From: an uncultured Rhodopila sp.
Lineage (GTDB): Bacteria > Pseudomonadota > Alphaproteobacteria > Acetobacterales > Acetobacteraceae
Assembly: GCA_903851415.1 (NCBI GenBank)
Contig: CAINOE010000140.1
Location: 1-49,008, forward strand
Reading direction: 5' to 3'
Length of the DNA: 49,008 nt
In this document: positions 32,909-42,524 of the stretch, piece by piece
How positions within the stretch are numbered: the stretch's first letter is position 1
Layout: each line of letters starts with the position of its first letter
Notes under the pieces: model-generated
Told to the model about the DNA's origin: nothing
The model's input: the letters and a program-made list of their open reading frames with translations, nothing else
Database searches by the model: none
Position numbers and translations under genes: made by a program

Positions 32909-33841
32909 ATGTCGATTGCAGCAGAGCCGGCGAACCCCGGCATTAAAGTGACAACCGAGACGCCCGCGGCACCGCCTAAGTCGCCGTCGCTTGCGGTGAT
33001 GCTGGAGCTGATGCACCCGATCACCTGGTTCGCCCCGATGTGGGCGTACATGTGCGGCGTGGTGTCGTCCGGCCAGCCGATACTCTGGAACCTGCCGATA
33101 ATTCTCCTGGGCATCCTGATCGCCGGTCCGATGGTCTGCGGCACCAGCCAGGCGGCGAATGACTGGTTCGACCGCCATGTGGACGCGATCAACGAGCCGG
33201 ACCGGCCAATTCCCTCCGGACGGCTGCCCGGGCGGATGGGCCTGTGGATCGCGATTGTCTGGAGCGCGGTGTCGTTATTGCTGGCGATTCCGCTGGGCAA
33301 GTGGGGCTTCGGCGCGGTGCTGGTCGGGCTGACTTTGGCCTGGGCCTACAGCATGCCGCCGGTTCGCCTCAAGCAGGACGGCTGGCTCGGCAACCTCGCT
33401 TGCGGCGCCTGCTACGAGGGCCTGCCCTGGGTCACCGGCGCCGCCGTCATGGTCGATGGCCGTCCGGACTGGCGCATCCTGCTGGTGGCGCTGCTGTATA
33501 GCCTCGGCGCGCATGGCATCATGACCCTGAACGATTTCAAGTCGGTGGAGGGCGATTTGCGCACCGGCATCCGGTCATTGCCGGCGCAATTGGGCGTGGA
33601 ACGTGCCGGCATCGTCGCCTGCATGTTCATGGCCGCGCCGCAGATCGTCGTGATCTTCCTGCTGAAGGACTGGCATTTCTACGGCCAGGCGATCGCCGTC
33701 TCCGCCCTTCTGGCCGCCCAGATCGGCCTGATGATCTGGCTGCTGAAAAAGCCGAAAGAGCGGGCGCCCGCTTACAACGGCTCCGGCACGACACTTTACG
33801 TTATCGGCATGTTGGTCACCGCTTTCGCGCTGCGGCCCTGA
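32909..33841 (+). CDS. bchG: Bacteriochlorophyll synthase (prenyl transferase)
   Basis: A 310-residue UbiA-type membrane enzyme that attaches geranylgeranyl (or phytyl) diphosphate to bacteriochlorophyllide a. The two Asp-rich motifs are present: NDWFDRHVDAINEPDRPIPS and NDFKSVEGDLRTG. Eight or nine hydrophobic helices cover the rest. It lies 18 bp after ppsR and is followed directly by bchP. The PucC-like membrane gene often found between bchG and bchP is absent here. Confidence 0.96.
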   Translation: MSIAAEPANPGIKVTTETPAAPPKSPSLAVMLELMHPITWFAPMWAYMCGVVSSGQPILWNLPIILLGILIAGPMVCGTSQAANDWFDRHVDAINEPDRPIPSGRLPGRMGLWIAIVWSAVSLLLAIPLGKWGFGAVLVGLTLAWAYSMPPVRLKQDGWLGNLACGACYEGLPWVTGAAVMVDGRPDWRILLVALLYSLGAHGIMTLNDFKSVEGDLRTGIRSLPAQLGVERAGIVACMFMAAPQIVVIFLLKDWHFYGQAIAVSALLAAQIGLMIWLLKKPKERAPAYNGSGTTLYVIGMLVTAFALRP

Positions 33842-33863
33842 TTTGAGATTGGAGATGACAGCC

Positions 33864-35051
33864 ATGGAACAGACATATGACGCCGTGGTCGTCGGCGGAG
33901 GGCCGTCCGGCTCGACAGCGGCGACCGAACTGGCCCGTGCCGGGCGCAACGTGGTGCTGCTGGATCGCGCAGGGAGGATCAAGCCCTGCGGCGGCGCCAT
34001 CCCGCCGCGGCTGATCCGCGACTTCGGCATTCCGGACAGTTTGATCTGTGCGCGGATCACCTCGGCGCGGATGGTGGCGCCGTCGTCCAAGGGCGTGGAC
34101 ATGCCGATCGAGACGGGCGGCTATGTGGGGATGGTGAACCGGGACGAGTTCGACGAGTGGCTGCGGGACCGGGCCGCCAAATGCGGGGCGCAGCGGATCA
34201 CCGGCACGTTCGAGACTGTCACCCGCGATCCGGACGGCGTGGCGGTGGTGAACTACCATCCGAAGGGCGCGGACAAGTCCGCACCTCCGCTGCGGCTGCG
34301 GGCGAAGGTGGTTGTCGGGGCGGACGGGGCGAAATCGAAGGTCGCGTTGCAGTGCGTGAAGGGGGCTGAATACGTCAAGTACGTGTTCGCGTACCACGAG
34401 ATCATCAAGGCGCCGGCGGAGAACTTCGATCCGGACCGCTGCGACGTTTATTACCAGGGGAAGATTTCGCCCGACTTCTACGGCTGGGTGTTCCCGCACG
34501 GCAAGACCGCCAGCGTCGGCAGCGGTTCGGCGCATAAGGGGTTCTCGTTGCGCACGTCCGTGAAGGACTTGCGGGCCGAGGCCGGCCTGTCGGGGGCGGA
34601 AACCATCCGGGGCGAGGGCGCGCCGATACCGATGCGGCCGATGAAGCGCTGGGACAACGGCAAGGACGTCGTGCTGGCCGGCGATGCGGCGGGCGTGGTG
34701 GCTCCGGCTTCGGGCGAGGGAATCTACTACGCGATGGAAGGCGGGCGCTTGGCGGGTGTGGCGGCCGAGGCTTTCCTGGCGACCGGCAATGCCGAGGAGC
34801 TGAAGAGCGCCCGTCGCGTGTTCATGAAGGCGCATGGCCGGGTGTTCTGGATCCTCGGCATGATGCAGTGGTTCTGGTATTCCACCGACAAGCGCCGCGA
34901 GCGGTTCGTCAGCATCTGTGCCGACAAGGACGTGCAGCGGCTGACCTGGGAGTCCTACATGGAAAAGAAGCTGACGCGAAAAGATCCTCTGGCGCATGTG
35001 CGCATCTTCTTCAAGGACGTGGCGCATCTTTTGGGTCTGGTGGACGCGTGA
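33864..35051 (+). CDS. bchP: Geranylgeranyl reductase (bacteriochlorophyll side chain)
   Basis: A 395-residue FAD-dependent enzyme that saturates the geranylgeranyl tail to phytyl. The FAD motif YDAVVVGGGPSGSTAATELA lies at the N terminus, with IKPCGGAIPPRLI, and GDAAGVVAPASGEGIYYAME in the last third. I start at ATG 33864 because GGAG sits nine bases upstream and the flavin motif follows at once. The stop overlaps the tspO GTG (GTGA). Confidence 0.96.
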   Translation: MEQTYDAVVVGGGPSGSTAATELARAGRNVVLLDRAGRIKPCGGAIPPRLIRDFGIPDSLICARITSARMVAPSSKGVDMPIETGGYVGMVNRDEFDEWLRDRAAKCGAQRITGTFETVTRDPDGVAVVNYHPKGADKSAPPLRLRAKVVVGADGAKSKVALQCVKGAEYVKYVFAYHEIIKAPAENFDPDRCDVYYQGKISPDFYGWVFPHGKTASVGSGSAHKGFSLRTSVKDLRAEAGLSGAETIRGEGAPIPMRPMKRWDNGKDVVLAGDAAGVVAPASGEGIYYAMEGGRLAGVAAEAFLATGNAEELKSARRVFMKAHGRVFWILGMMQWFWYSTDKRRERFVSICADKDVQRLTWESYMEKKLTRKDPLAHVRIFFKDVAHLLGLVDA

Positions 35052-35524
35052 CCTGGGCCGTTGTCGTTGCCGTCGTCTGGGGAATCATCGTCGGGGGCGC
35101 CGGGGCGGGCCTGACCAATCTGTCGTCGTGGTATCATGACGTGCTGATCAAGCCGTCCTGGCAGCCGCCGGACTGGCTGTTCGGTCCGGCCTGGACGCTG
35201 ATTTTGGCGCTGGCATCGTGGTCTTTGTATTTGGGGCTGAAGAACGCTCCCGGCTGGGGCAGCCGTGCGCTGATCCTGGGGCTGTTCGCATTGAACGGGG
35301 TGGCCAATCTCGGGTGGAGTCCGTTGTTCTTCCGGCTTCAGCGGCCGGACTGGGCGCTGTGGGAGGTTCCGCTGCTGTGGCTGGCGATTCTGGTCCCGAT
35401 GCTGGTGCTGCGGCCGATATCCGGGACGGCGAGCCTGCTGCTGGTGCCGTATCTGTGCTGGGTGTCGTTCGCGGCGTTCCTGAACTGGACGATTGTGCGG
35501 ATCAATCCGCCGTTCGGGGCTTGA
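35048..35524 (+). CDS. tspO: Tryptophan-rich sensory protein TspO
   Basis: A 158-residue five-helix outer-membrane or membrane protein of the TspO/MBR family, which binds tetrapyrroles and in purple bacteria modulates photosynthesis gene expression. Motifs include WYHDVLIKPSWQPPDWLFGP, ALNGVANLGWSPLFFRLQRP and FAAFLNWTIVRINP. GTG start overlapping bchP shows it is the last gene of the aerR-ppsR-bchG-bchP unit. Length is normal. Confidence 0.95.
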   Translation: MTWAVVVAVVWGIIVGGAGAGLTNLSSWYHDVLIKPSWQPPDWLFGPAWTLILALASWSLYLGLKNAPGWGSRALILGLFALNGVANLGWSPLFFRLQRPDWALWEVPLLWLAILVPMLVLRPISGTASLLLVPYLCWVSFAAFLNWTIVRINPPFGA

Positions 35525-35550
35525 GGCGGCCGTAGCACAGCGGAAGAGCC

Positions 35551-35599
35551 TTGAATCTTGTCGCCGGAGCAACCTAATGTGGTCATAGGTGACCACATT
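35551..35599 (+). promoter_or_regulatory. Toxin-antitoxin promoter and 24-bp palindromic operator
   Basis: The -35-like TTGAAT (35551-35556) and -10-like TAATGT (35575-35580) are 18 bp apart. The -10 box overlaps the perfect palindrome AATGTGGTCA-TAGG-TGACCACATT (35576-35599). Such operators are bound by the antitoxin, alone or with its toxin, giving autorepression. It lies 14 bp before the antitoxin ATG. Confidence 0.75.
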
Positions 35600-35612
35600 G
35601 GCCAGAGTCGTC

Positions 35613-35861
35613 ATGTCGACCGTCAGTTTGAAGGATGCCAAGGCGGGCTTCTCCAGCCTGGTCGATGAAGCCGTCAAAGGGCATTTCGTTACGATCACGC
35701 GGCACGGCAAACCTGTTGCCGCTCTGGTACCGGTCGAGGCGGCCGAAATCGCCCGCAAGGCGATGGATAAGAAGCGCCCCGGGCTGGTTGCCTACCTCAG
35801 AACCTTCCCGGATGAGACGGTCGAGCGTAACCCCGCGCCGTCGCGGACGGCCGATCTGTGA
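35613..35861 (+). CDS. PhD/YefM-family antitoxin
   Basis: An 82-residue antitoxin. The N-terminal PhD/YefM DNA-binding fold is clear (MSTVSLKDAKAGFSSLVDEA, TITRHGKPVAALVPVEAAE), and the C-terminal part binds and neutralises the toxin. I start at ATG 35613; the upstream GTG at 35589 falls within the palindromic operator. The stop overlaps the toxin GTG by four bases, so both are made together. Confidence 0.9.
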   Translation: MSTVSLKDAKAGFSSLVDEAVKGHFVTITRHGKPVAALVPVEAAEIARKAMDKKRPGLVAYLRTFPDETVERNPAPSRTADL

Positions 35862-36310
35862 GCGGTTATCTGCTCGATACGAATGTGATTTCGATGCTCT
35901 CGCCTGCGCGGGCCGAGGCGTCGCCGGGTTTTCTGGACTGGCTGGACCGCATGGATGCCGGTGGCCGGTTATTCCTGTCTGTCGTCACCATCCATGAGAT
36001 TGAAAAAGGCATTGCGCTGCTGGAGCACAAGGGTGCGGGAGCCAAAGCGGCGAGCCTTAGGGTCTGGCTCGCGGGGCTGGTCGCGATCTATGACGACAGG
36101 ATCATCGGCGTCGATGCAATGACCGCCGCGATGGCCGGTCGCCTCGAAGCCAGGGCGGTTGTTGCGGGACATGATCCCGGAATGGCCGATGCCACCATCG
36201 CGGGCATTGCGAAAGCCCGGAATGTCACGATTCTCACGCGTAACATCGAACACTTCCAGGTCTTCGGGGTTGACGTGATGTCGCCGGACGAGGCAACGCA
36301 ATCCGGGTGA
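35858..36310 (+). CDS. VapC-type PIN-domain ribonuclease toxin
   Basis: A 150-residue PIN-domain toxin. The first acidic residue is Asp7 (YLLDTNVISML), followed by Glu in VVTIHEIEKGIALLE, then Asp in GMADATIAGIAKA and the NVTILTRNIEHF strand. Together these are the usual Mg-binding residues. VapC toxins cut tRNA or rRNA. GTG start overlaps the antitoxin stop. The pair follows tspO, outside the photosynthesis operon proper, and is probably an acquired accessory module. Confidence 0.92.
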   Translation: MSGYLLDTNVISMLSPARAEASPGFLDWLDRMDAGGRLFLSVVTIHEIEKGIALLEHKGAGAKAASLRVWLAGLVAIYDDRIIGVDAMTAAMAGRLEARAVVAGHDPGMADATIAGIAKARNVTILTRNIEHFQVFGVDVMSPDEATQSG

Positions 36311-36609
36311 GATGCGCCGACCTCGGGACGCTTTGGAGCGCCGAGCGCAGCCGCGAGCCGGTCGCGGAAGCCGTTTGCATTCTTACCCTGCAAGCTAACG
36401 GTTCCCGTCGATGGCCACCAGTTGACAACCTGGCTTCCGCCCGGGTCCGGGCTTGACCGAATGGCCGCAAGTGCCGAGATCGGCGCGAACGCCGCTCGTT
36501 TCAGCGTTTTCTCCGGCAGGCGTCGTTTCATGCAAACACTTGACGAAATCGCCACCCGGCGGCGCATTCAAAAGGACTCCCACCGCGTGCGCGCGAATGA
36601 GGACCCGGC

Positions 36610-37800
36610 GTGACCCGCACCGCCGCCATCATCGGCGCAGGCCCAGCCGGCCTTATCGCGGCTGAGACCCTGGTCCGCGCCGGCCTGCGTGTCGCAGTCC
36701 ACGACCACATGCCCTCGCCCGGCCGCAAACTGCTGATGGCTGGCCGCGGCGGGTTGAACCTCACCCATTCCGAACCCTTTGATGTCTACCTGTCGCGCTA
36801 CGGCACCGCCCGGCTTTGGCTGGAGCCGATCGTCCGGGCCTTTCCGCCGGAGGCGCTGATCGAGTGGTGTCACGGCCTCGGCCAACCGACGTTCATCGGA
36901 ACCAGCGGGCGGGTGTTTCCGGCCGCGATGAAAGCCTCGCCGTTGCTGCGGGCCTGGCTGCGCCGTCTCGGCGATCTGGACGTGCAACTGCATGCTCGGC
37001 ACCGCTGGACCGGTTGGGACCCGGATGGCGCTCTCCGCTTCGACACCGGCAAGGCTGAGCGGCCTGACGTGGCCGTGTTGGCGTGTGGGGGCGCCTCCTG
37101 GCCGAGGCTCGGCTCCGACGCTGCCTGGGCCGCTCATCTGCCCGGCGCGGTCGCCCCGTTCCGGCCGTCGAACTGCGGCTTCCTGGTGCACTGGTCGCCG
37201 CATCTGCGCGAGCGCTTCGCCGGCACGCCGCTGAAGCGCATCGCCATCCGCTTCGGCGGCGACCTCGTCCGCGGCGAGGCGGTGATCACCGCCGCCGGCC
37301 TCGAAGGCGGCGCAATCTATTCCCTGTCCGCCCGGCTGCGCGACGCCATCGAAGCCGAGGGTTCCGCGAAGATCGAGATCGATCTCCGCCCCGACCTCAG
37401 CCACGCCGCGCTGGCCGATCGGCTGGGCGGGCCGAGGCGGAGCGAGTCGCTGGCGAACACGCTGCGCAAGCAGGCGGGACTGCCGCCGGAATCCATCTGC
37501 CTGGTGCAGGAAGCCTTGCATGCGGGCGCTCCATCCGGCGACCTCGCGGCGCTGATCAAGACTCTGCCGTTGCGGCTGACTGCGACCGCCCCGATCGAAC
37601 GGGCGATCTCCTCGGCTGGCGGGCTGCGGGCCGATGCGTTCGACGCCAGCCTGATGCTGCGCGACCGACCGGGCGTGTTCGCCGCCGGGGAAATGCTGGA
37701 CTGGGAGGCGCCGACGGGCGGCTATTTGCTGCAAGCCTGCTTCAGCACCGGTGTCGCCGCCGCGAAAGGCGCGCTTGCATGGCTGGATCGCCCCGCCTGA
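36610..37800 (+). CDS. NAD(P)/FAD-dependent flavoprotein (TIGR03862/BaiN-like family)
   Basis: A 396-residue flavoprotein. The dinucleotide-binding start [20 protein letters not shown] is followed by [20 protein letters not shown], the signature of the HI0933/BaiN-like oxidoreductase group, and the C-terminal flavin motif [23 protein letters not shown] start at 36610 with GAGGA upstream. The physiological substrate is unknown for most of this family. It stands 74 bp upstream of leuC; co-transcription is possible. Confidence 0.88.
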   Translation: MTRTAAIIGAGPAGLIAAETLVRAGLRVAVHDHMPSPGRKLLMAGRGGLNLTHSEPFDVYLSRYGTARLWLEPIVRAFPPEALIEWCHGLGQPTFIGTSGRVFPAAMKASPLLRAWLRRLGDLDVQLHARHRWTGWDPDGALRFDTGKAERPDVAVLACGGASWPRLGSDAAWAAHLPGAVAPFRPSNCGFLVHWSPHLRERFAGTPLKRIAIRFGGDLVRGEAVITAAGLEGGAIYSLSARLRDAIEAEGSAKIEIDLRPDLSHAALADRLGGPRRSESLANTLRKQAGLPPESICLVQEALHAGAPSGDLAALIKTLPLRLTATAPIERAISSAGGLRADAFDASLMLRDRPGVFAAGEMLDWEAPTGGYLLQACFSTGVAAAKGALAWLDRPA

Positions 37801-37874
37801 ACGGTCCCGCGGGTTGCGTCCGGCGCACGCTTCGTTCAAATCTGCCGCCTGATTCGCACCATTCGGGAGCACCC

Positions 37875-39293
37875 ATGTCCGCCAGCAGGCCGCGCACCCT
37901 TTTCGACAAGATCTGGGACAGCCACGTCGTGGAGCGCCTTCCGGACGGCACCTGCATCCTCTACATCGACCGCCACCTCGTGCACGAGGTCACCAGTCCT
38001 CAGGCGTTCGAGGGCCTCCGCGCCGCGGGCCGGAAGGTCCGCCGCCCTGATTGCACCATCGCCGTGGCGGACCATAACATCCCGACCGTCGGATCGCGCA
38101 TTCCGTCGGATATCCGGGAAGAGGACAGCCGCATCCAGGTCGAGACGCTGGAAAGGAATGTCGCCGAATTCGGGGTGCCCTACATCCCGATCCTGGATGT
38201 GCGCCAGGGCATCGTGCACATCATTGGCCCGGAACTCGGGCTGTCTTTGCCGGGCACGACGATCGTCTGCGGCGACAGCCATACCTCCACGCATGGCGCG
38301 CTGGGCGCGCTGGCGTTCGGCATCGGCACGTCGGAGGTGGAGCATGTGCTCGCCACCCAGACCTTGCTGCAGAACCCGGCGAAGAACATGCAGATCGATG
38401 TGTCGGGCACGTTGGGCTTCGGCTGCTCGGCCAAGGACATCGTGCTGGCGATTATCGGCCGGATCACCACGGCCGGCGGCAACGGGCACGTCATCGAATA
38501 CACCGGCGACACGATCCGGGCGCTGGACATGGCCGGGCGCTGCACGGTCAGCAACATGTCGATCGAGGCCGGCGCGCGGGCCGGGCTGATCGCCCCGGAC
38601 CAGACGACGTTCGACTATCTGCGCGGGCGGGATTTTGCCCCCAAGGGCGAGGCGTTCGAGCAGGCGGTGGCCTACTGGAAGACGCTGCCGTCCGATCCGG
38701 GCGCGCATTTCGACACGGTGGTGAAGCTGGCCGCGGCCGACATCGCGCCGATGGTGACCTGGGGCACGACTCCGGGCGCGGTGGTGCCGGTGACCGGCGT
38801 CGTTCCGAACCCCGCCGACGAACCGGACGAGGGTCGGCGGTTCCAGTTGAACCGGATGCTGGAGTACATGGCGCTGAAGCCCGGCCAGGCGCTGCAGGAT
38901 CTGCCGGTGGACGTGGTGTTCATCGGGTCCTGCACGAACGGGCGGATCGAGGACATCCGCGCCGCCGCCGCGGTGGCTCGCGGCCGTAGGGTGGCCGACG
39001 GCGTGCAGGCGCTGGTGGTCCCCGGATCGGGCCTGGTCAAGCGCCAGGCGGAGGAGGAGGGGCTGGACCGCGTGCTGCTGGAGGCCGGGTTCGAGTGGCG
39101 CGACCCGTGCTGCTCGATGTGCCTGGGCATGAACCCGGACAAGCTGACCCCGGGCCAGCGCTGCGCCAGCACCTCGAACCGCAACTTCGAGGGGCGGCAG
39201 GGGCCGAACGGGCGGACGCATCTGCTGTCGCCTGCGATGGCGGCGGCGGCGGCGGTGACCGGGCGGCTGACCGACGTGCGGCAGTTGGTGTGA
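37875..39293 (+). CDS. leuC: 3-isopropylmalate dehydratase, large subunit
   Basis: A 472-residue aconitase-family subunit that isomerises 2- to 3-isopropylmalate in leucine synthesis with LeuD. It starts [20 protein letters not shown]. The [4Fe-4S] ligands lie in [13 protein letters not shown] and in [19 protein letters not shown] precedes ATG 37875. Instead of running straight into leuD, the gene is followed by inverted repeats and an antisense GIY-YIG gene before leuD at 39937. Confidence 0.97.
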   Translation: MSASRPRTLFDKIWDSHVVERLPDGTCILYIDRHLVHEVTSPQAFEGLRAAGRKVRRPDCTIAVADHNIPTVGSRIPSDIREEDSRIQVETLERNVAEFGVPYIPILDVRQGIVHIIGPELGLSLPGTTIVCGDSHTSTHGALGALAFGIGTSEVEHVLATQTLLQNPAKNMQIDVSGTLGFGCSAKDIVLAIIGRITTAGGNGHVIEYTGDTIRALDMAGRCTVSNMSIEAGARAGLIAPDQTTFDYLRGRDFAPKGEAFEQAVAYWKTLPSDPGAHFDTVVKLAAADIAPMVTWGTTPGAVVPVTGVVPNPADEPDEGRRFQLNRMLEYMALKPGQALQDLPVDVVFIGSCTNGRIEDIRAAAAVARGRRVADGVQALVVPGSGLVKRQAEEEGLDRVLLEAGFEWRDPCCSMCLGMNPDKLTPGQRCASTSNRNFEGRQGPNGRTHLLSPAMAAAAAVTGRLTDVRQLV

Positions 39294-39302
39294 GGATGCG
39301 TA

Positions 39303-39893
39303 CCGTCATGGCGGGCGAAGGCCCGCCATCCACGCCTTTGCCGCGGCGAGTGAGAGCGGGGCCGCGGATCACAGGATCGCAGGGAGCGCCTGAGGCTCAG
39401 CCCGGGTCGCAAGGCGTGGATGGCGGCCCTTCGCCCGCTACGGCGGGGGGACCGCGGCGGCTCTTGCCGGAGCCAGCATGGGCGCCGCAAGTGTCAGAAC
39501 AGCGTCGGATACAGGTCTTCCCATTCCGGGTTCATCTTCTCTATCAGCCGGACCTTCCAGGCTCGTGGCCAGTCTTTGATGTTCTTTTCTCGGCGGATCG
39601 CCGGTACGATCTCATCATGCCGCTCGAACCAAATGAGGCGGTCCAGCCCGTAGCGGCGCGTGAAGCCTTCCACATAGCCGGTCCGATGCTCCCAGGCGCG
39701 GCGGACGATGTCGGCGGTCACGCCGACGTACAAAGTCCCATGCTTCCGGTTCGACATGATGTAGACATAACCGCCTTGCATCCCGGTACAAATACAGCAC
39801 AATCGTTAATGAATTCTAAACCGCTCGCCTCAATGTCGGTTAGTGCCGCCCGTCCCGAAGGCGTGGATGGCGGGCCTTCGCCCGCCATGACGG
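39303..39893. mobile_element. Candidate mobile element: GIY-YIG gene between perfect 36-bp inverted repeats
   Basis: The outer arms 39303-39338 and 39858-39893 are perfect 36-bp inverted copies, each holding the hairpin GGCGGGC-GAAG-GCCCGCC. A third, degenerate copy lies at 39411-39446 in the same orientation as the right arm. Between them is a 95-residue GIY-YIG nuclease gene on the minus strand. The element separates leuC from leuD. The same arm pair without cargo is inside bchM (22007-22096). That the nuclease moves these repeats is inference. Confidence 0.6.
39494..39781 (-). CDS. Single-domain GIY-YIG nuclease
   Basis: A 95-residue nuclease domain of the UPF0213/UvrC N-terminal-like type. 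The GIY-YIG signature is GYVYIMS (residues 4-10) and GTLYVG (15-20). Catalytic Arg27/28 and His32 follow in DIVRRAWEHRTG, and the C-terminal ENMNPEWEDLY-like end (EKMNPEWEDLY here) supplies the metal-binding Glu region. I start at Met 39781 (MQGGYVYIM). It is antisense to leuC/leuD and bounded by REP-like inverted repeats. Such small proteins are often multicopy in alphaproteobacteria; the biological role is not established. Confidence 0.85.
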   Translation of the reverse strand: MQGGYVYIMSNRKHGTLYVGVTADIVRRAWEHRTGYVEGFTRRYGLDRLIWFERHDEIVPAIRREKNIKDWPRAWKVRLIEKMNPEWEDLYPTLF

Positions 39894-39936
39894 GGCAGGG
39901 GGCAGCGTCAAGCCTCACAGGCCAGGGAACTTCACC

Positions 39937-40557
39937 ATGACCCCCTTCACCACCTTGACCGCCATCGCCGCGCCGATGCCGATGCAGAACATCGATACCG
40001 ACAAGATCATCCCGGCGCGGTTCCTGAAAACCATCAAGCGCTCCGGCCTCGGCGTCCACCTGTTCGACCCGCTGCGCTTCAACAAGGACGGCTCGGAGAA
40101 CCCCGACTTCGTGCTCAACCGGGAACCCTACCGCCAGGCGCAGATCATTATCGCGCACGAAAACTTCGGCTGCGGATCGTCCCGTGAGCACGCCCCCTGG
40201 GCGCTGCTGGATTTCGGCATCCGCTGCATCATCGCGCCGGACTTCGCAGACATCTTCTACAACAACAGCTTCAAGAACGGCATCCTGCCGATCCGGCTGC
40301 CGCGCACGGTGTGCGACCAACTCATTGAAGATTCGAAGCTCGGCGGCAACGCCCGCGTCACCATCGATCTCGCCCGCCAGGTCGTCATCCGCCCCAACGG
40401 CGGGGAAATCGGCTTTGACATCGACCCGTTCCGCAAGCATTCGCTGCTGAACGGGCTGGACGATATCGGCCAGACCCTCCAGCACGGCACCCGGATCGAC
40501 GCCTTCGAAGCGAACAGCCGTCAAGTCCGGGCCTGGATGCCGTCCACCGCCGCCTGA
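39937..40557 (+). CDS. leuD: 3-isopropylmalate dehydratase, small subunit
   Basis: A 206-residue swivel-domain subunit that pairs with LeuC. It shows [20 protein letters not shown] and [20 protein letters not shown], the substrate-recognition motifs of LeuD, and the [18 protein letters not shown] end region. It is 643 bp from leuC because of the inserted GIY-YIG element, and 19 bp from leuB. Transcription from leuC through the hairpins, or a new promoter near 39900, is needed. Confidence 0.96.
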   Translation: MTPFTTLTAIAAPMPMQNIDTDKIIPARFLKTIKRSGLGVHLFDPLRFNKDGSENPDFVLNREPYRQAQIIIAHENFGCGSSREHAPWALLDFGIRCIIAPDFADIFYNNSFKNGILPIRLPRTVCDQLIEDSKLGGNARVTIDLARQVVIRPNGGEIGFDIDPFRKHSLLNGLDDIGQTLQHGTRIDAFEANSRQVRAWMPSTAA

Positions 40558-40576
40558 ACCGCTCGAAAGTCCCGCC

Positions 40577-41689
40577 ATGTCCGCCAACAAGAAGCTTCTC
40601 ATCCTGCCCGGTGACGGCATCGGCCCCGAGGTCATGCGCGAGGTCCGCCGCGTCATCGACTGGATGGATCGCCGCCGCGCCGTGACCTTCGACATCTCCG
40701 AGGACCATGTCGGCGGCTCCGCCATCGACACCTATGGCGAACCCATCACCGACGCGACGATGGCGAAGGCCCGGGAGGCCGATGCCATCCTGTTCGGCTC
40801 CGTCGGCGGCCCGAAATGGGACAAGCTGGGCTTCCAGCTCCGGCCGGAGATCGCCATCCTGCGGCTGCGCAAGGAACTCGACCTGTTCGCCAATTTGCGG
40901 CCGGCGACGGTTTGGGAGCCGCTGGTGGACGCCTCCACCCTGAAGGCCGACGTGGTGCGCGGCCTCGACATCATGATCGTCCGCGAAAGCACCGGCGGCA
41001 TCTACTTCGGGGAGCCACGCGGTGTCGAAACCCTGCCCGACGGACAGAAGCGCGGCTACGACACCGAGACCTACACCACGAACGAGATCGAGCGCGTCGG
41101 CCGGGTGGCGTTCGAGTTGGCGCGCAAGCGGCAGAACCGGGTGTGCAGCGTCGAGAAGGCCAACGTGATGCAGTCCGGCCTGTTCTGGCGCCAGACCATC
41201 GCCGCCTTGCGCGAACGCGAATTCCCGGATGTCGAACTGTCGCACATGTACGCCGACAACTGCGCCATGCAGTTGGTGCGCAACCCGCGGCAATTCGATG
41301 TGATCGTCACATCGAACCTGTTCGGCGACCTGCTGTCGGATCTGGCGTCGATGCTGACCGGCAGTCTGGGCATGCTGCCCTCGGCGACGCTGGGGGCGGT
41401 GCAGCCTTCCGGCAAGCGGTATGCGCTGTACGAGCCGATCCATGGCAGCGCGCCTGATATTGCGGGGAAGGGGGTGGCCAACCCGCTCGGGCAGTTGCTG
41501 AGCTTTGCGATGCTGCTGCGCTACTCGTTCGGCATGGATGAGGATGCGGCGCTGATCGAGACCGCGTGCGTCAACGTGCTGAAGAACGGACTGCGCACTG
41601 CGGACATCATGGCGGCGGGCAGTGCGCGGGTCGGCACCGGGGTGATGGGTGAATCGATCCTGCGGGAGCTGGACAAGCTGTCGGCGTAA
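40577..41689 (+). CDS. leuB: 3-isopropylmalate dehydrogenase
   Basis: A 370-residue NAD-dependent decarboxylating dehydrogenase that turns 3-isopropylmalate into 2-oxoisocaproate. It starts KKLLILPGDGIGPEVMREVR. The metal/substrate motif is FDVIVTSNLFGDLLSDLASM, with IHGSAPDIAGKGVANP in the C-terminal part. Length and motifs are standard. It ends the leuCDB set; a tRNA-Arg gene follows 97 bp later. Confidence 0.97.
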   Translation: MSANKKLLILPGDGIGPEVMREVRRVIDWMDRRRAVTFDISEDHVGGSAIDTYGEPITDATMAKAREADAILFGSVGGPKWDKLGFQLRPEIAILRLRKELDLFANLRPATVWEPLVDASTLKADVVRGLDIMIVRESTGGIYFGEPRGVETLPDGQKRGYDTETYTTNEIERVGRVAFELARKRQNRVCSVEKANVMQSGLFWRQTIAALREREFPDVELSHMYADNCAMQLVRNPRQFDVIVTSNLFGDLLSDLASMLTGSLGMLPSATLGAVQPSGKRYALYEPIHGSAPDIAGKGVANPLGQLLSFAMLLRYSFGMDEDAALIETACVNVLKNGLRTADIMAAGSARVGTGVMGESILRELDKLSA

Positions 41690-41786
41690 GACGTTGTTTT
41701 TGAACGGCATCGTGGCTTTGTGCGGTTTCTTTCGACGAAGGGGTTGATACCGGGCGGGGGTTCGGCTACACCCCGCCTCCCACGCG

Positions 41787-41863
41787 GCGCCCGTAGCTCA
41801 ATTGGATAGAGCACCAGACTACGAATCTGGGGGTTGGAAGTTCGAGTCTTTCCGGGCGCGCCA
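41787..41863 (+). tRNA. tRNA-Arg (anticodon ACG)
   Basis: The cloverleaf folds by eye: acceptor GCGCCCG (41787-41793) with CGGGCGC (41853-41859), D stem GCTC/GAGC, and anticodon stem CCAGA/TCTGG around CTACGAA (anticodon ACG at 41821-41823). The T arm carries TTCGAGT. Discriminator G is followed by an encoded CCA (41861-41863). The ACG anticodon is modified to ICG and reads CGU, CGC and CGA. Confidence 0.97.
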
Positions 41864-41909
41864 TTTCTTCGCATCCTCCGCCGCCGGACCGCCTCGGGAG
41901 GAGACCGCG

Positions 41910-42341
41910 ATGCCGGATCTGTACGACACCGACTTCTACGCCTGGACGCGGGAACAGGCGGACCTGCTGCGCGCCGGCAAGCTGCCTGACCTCGACGCCG
42001 CGCACCTCGCCGAGGAAATCGAGAGCATGGGGCGCAGCGAGCGCAACCAGTTGACCAACCGGCTGGCGGTGCTGCTGGCGCATCTGCTCAAATGGCGGTT
42101 CCAACCCGGGCTGCGGGGCAATAGCTGGCGGCTGACGATCCGCGAGCAGCGCCGCCGCGCCGCCCGCGTGCTGGCGCAGAACCCGAGTCTTGCCGCCGTT
42201 CTCGACGCCATACTGGCTGACGCCTACGGCGACGCGGTGCTGATGGCTGAACGGGAGACCGGTTTGCCCGAGAGCACTTTTCCGGATGAATGTCCCTGGA
42301 CGTTCGACCAGGCGATGCAGGACGAATTGAAGGCGGAGTGA
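41910..42341 (+). CDS. DUF29-family protein
   Basis: A 143-residue protein of the DUF29 family: LYDTDFYAWTREQADLLRAG, LAEEIESMGRSERNQLTNRL, LLAHLLKWRFQPGLRGNSWR, and the C-terminal PDECPWTFDQAMQDELKAE (listed in parts). Function unknown; the family is common in alphaproteobacteria and cyanobacteria, often in many copies. It starts 47 bp after the tRNA gene. A short near-copy of its last 39 bases is found at 43354-43392. Confidence 0.88.
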   Translation: MPDLYDTDFYAWTREQADLLRAGKLPDLDAAHLAEEIESMGRSERNQLTNRLAVLLAHLLKWRFQPGLRGNSWRLTIREQRRRAARVLAQNPSLAAVLDAILADAYGDAVLMAERETGLPESTFPDECPWTFDQAMQDELKAE

Positions 42342-42524
42342 AAGGACCAGCCGAACGGGGATGCCGCCCGCGGCTGCGCCCCCCGAGTCGCGCCAGTATC
42401 GCGGATATCGCCGTCGCCCGGCGCTTTGATTTGCCGAAATAATTCAAAGCCTGTAAGACTGTTTGAGGTTTTTTCCACGGGACATCGCTACACCCCCCGG
42501 AGACAACTGGAAGGCAGTCACCCC

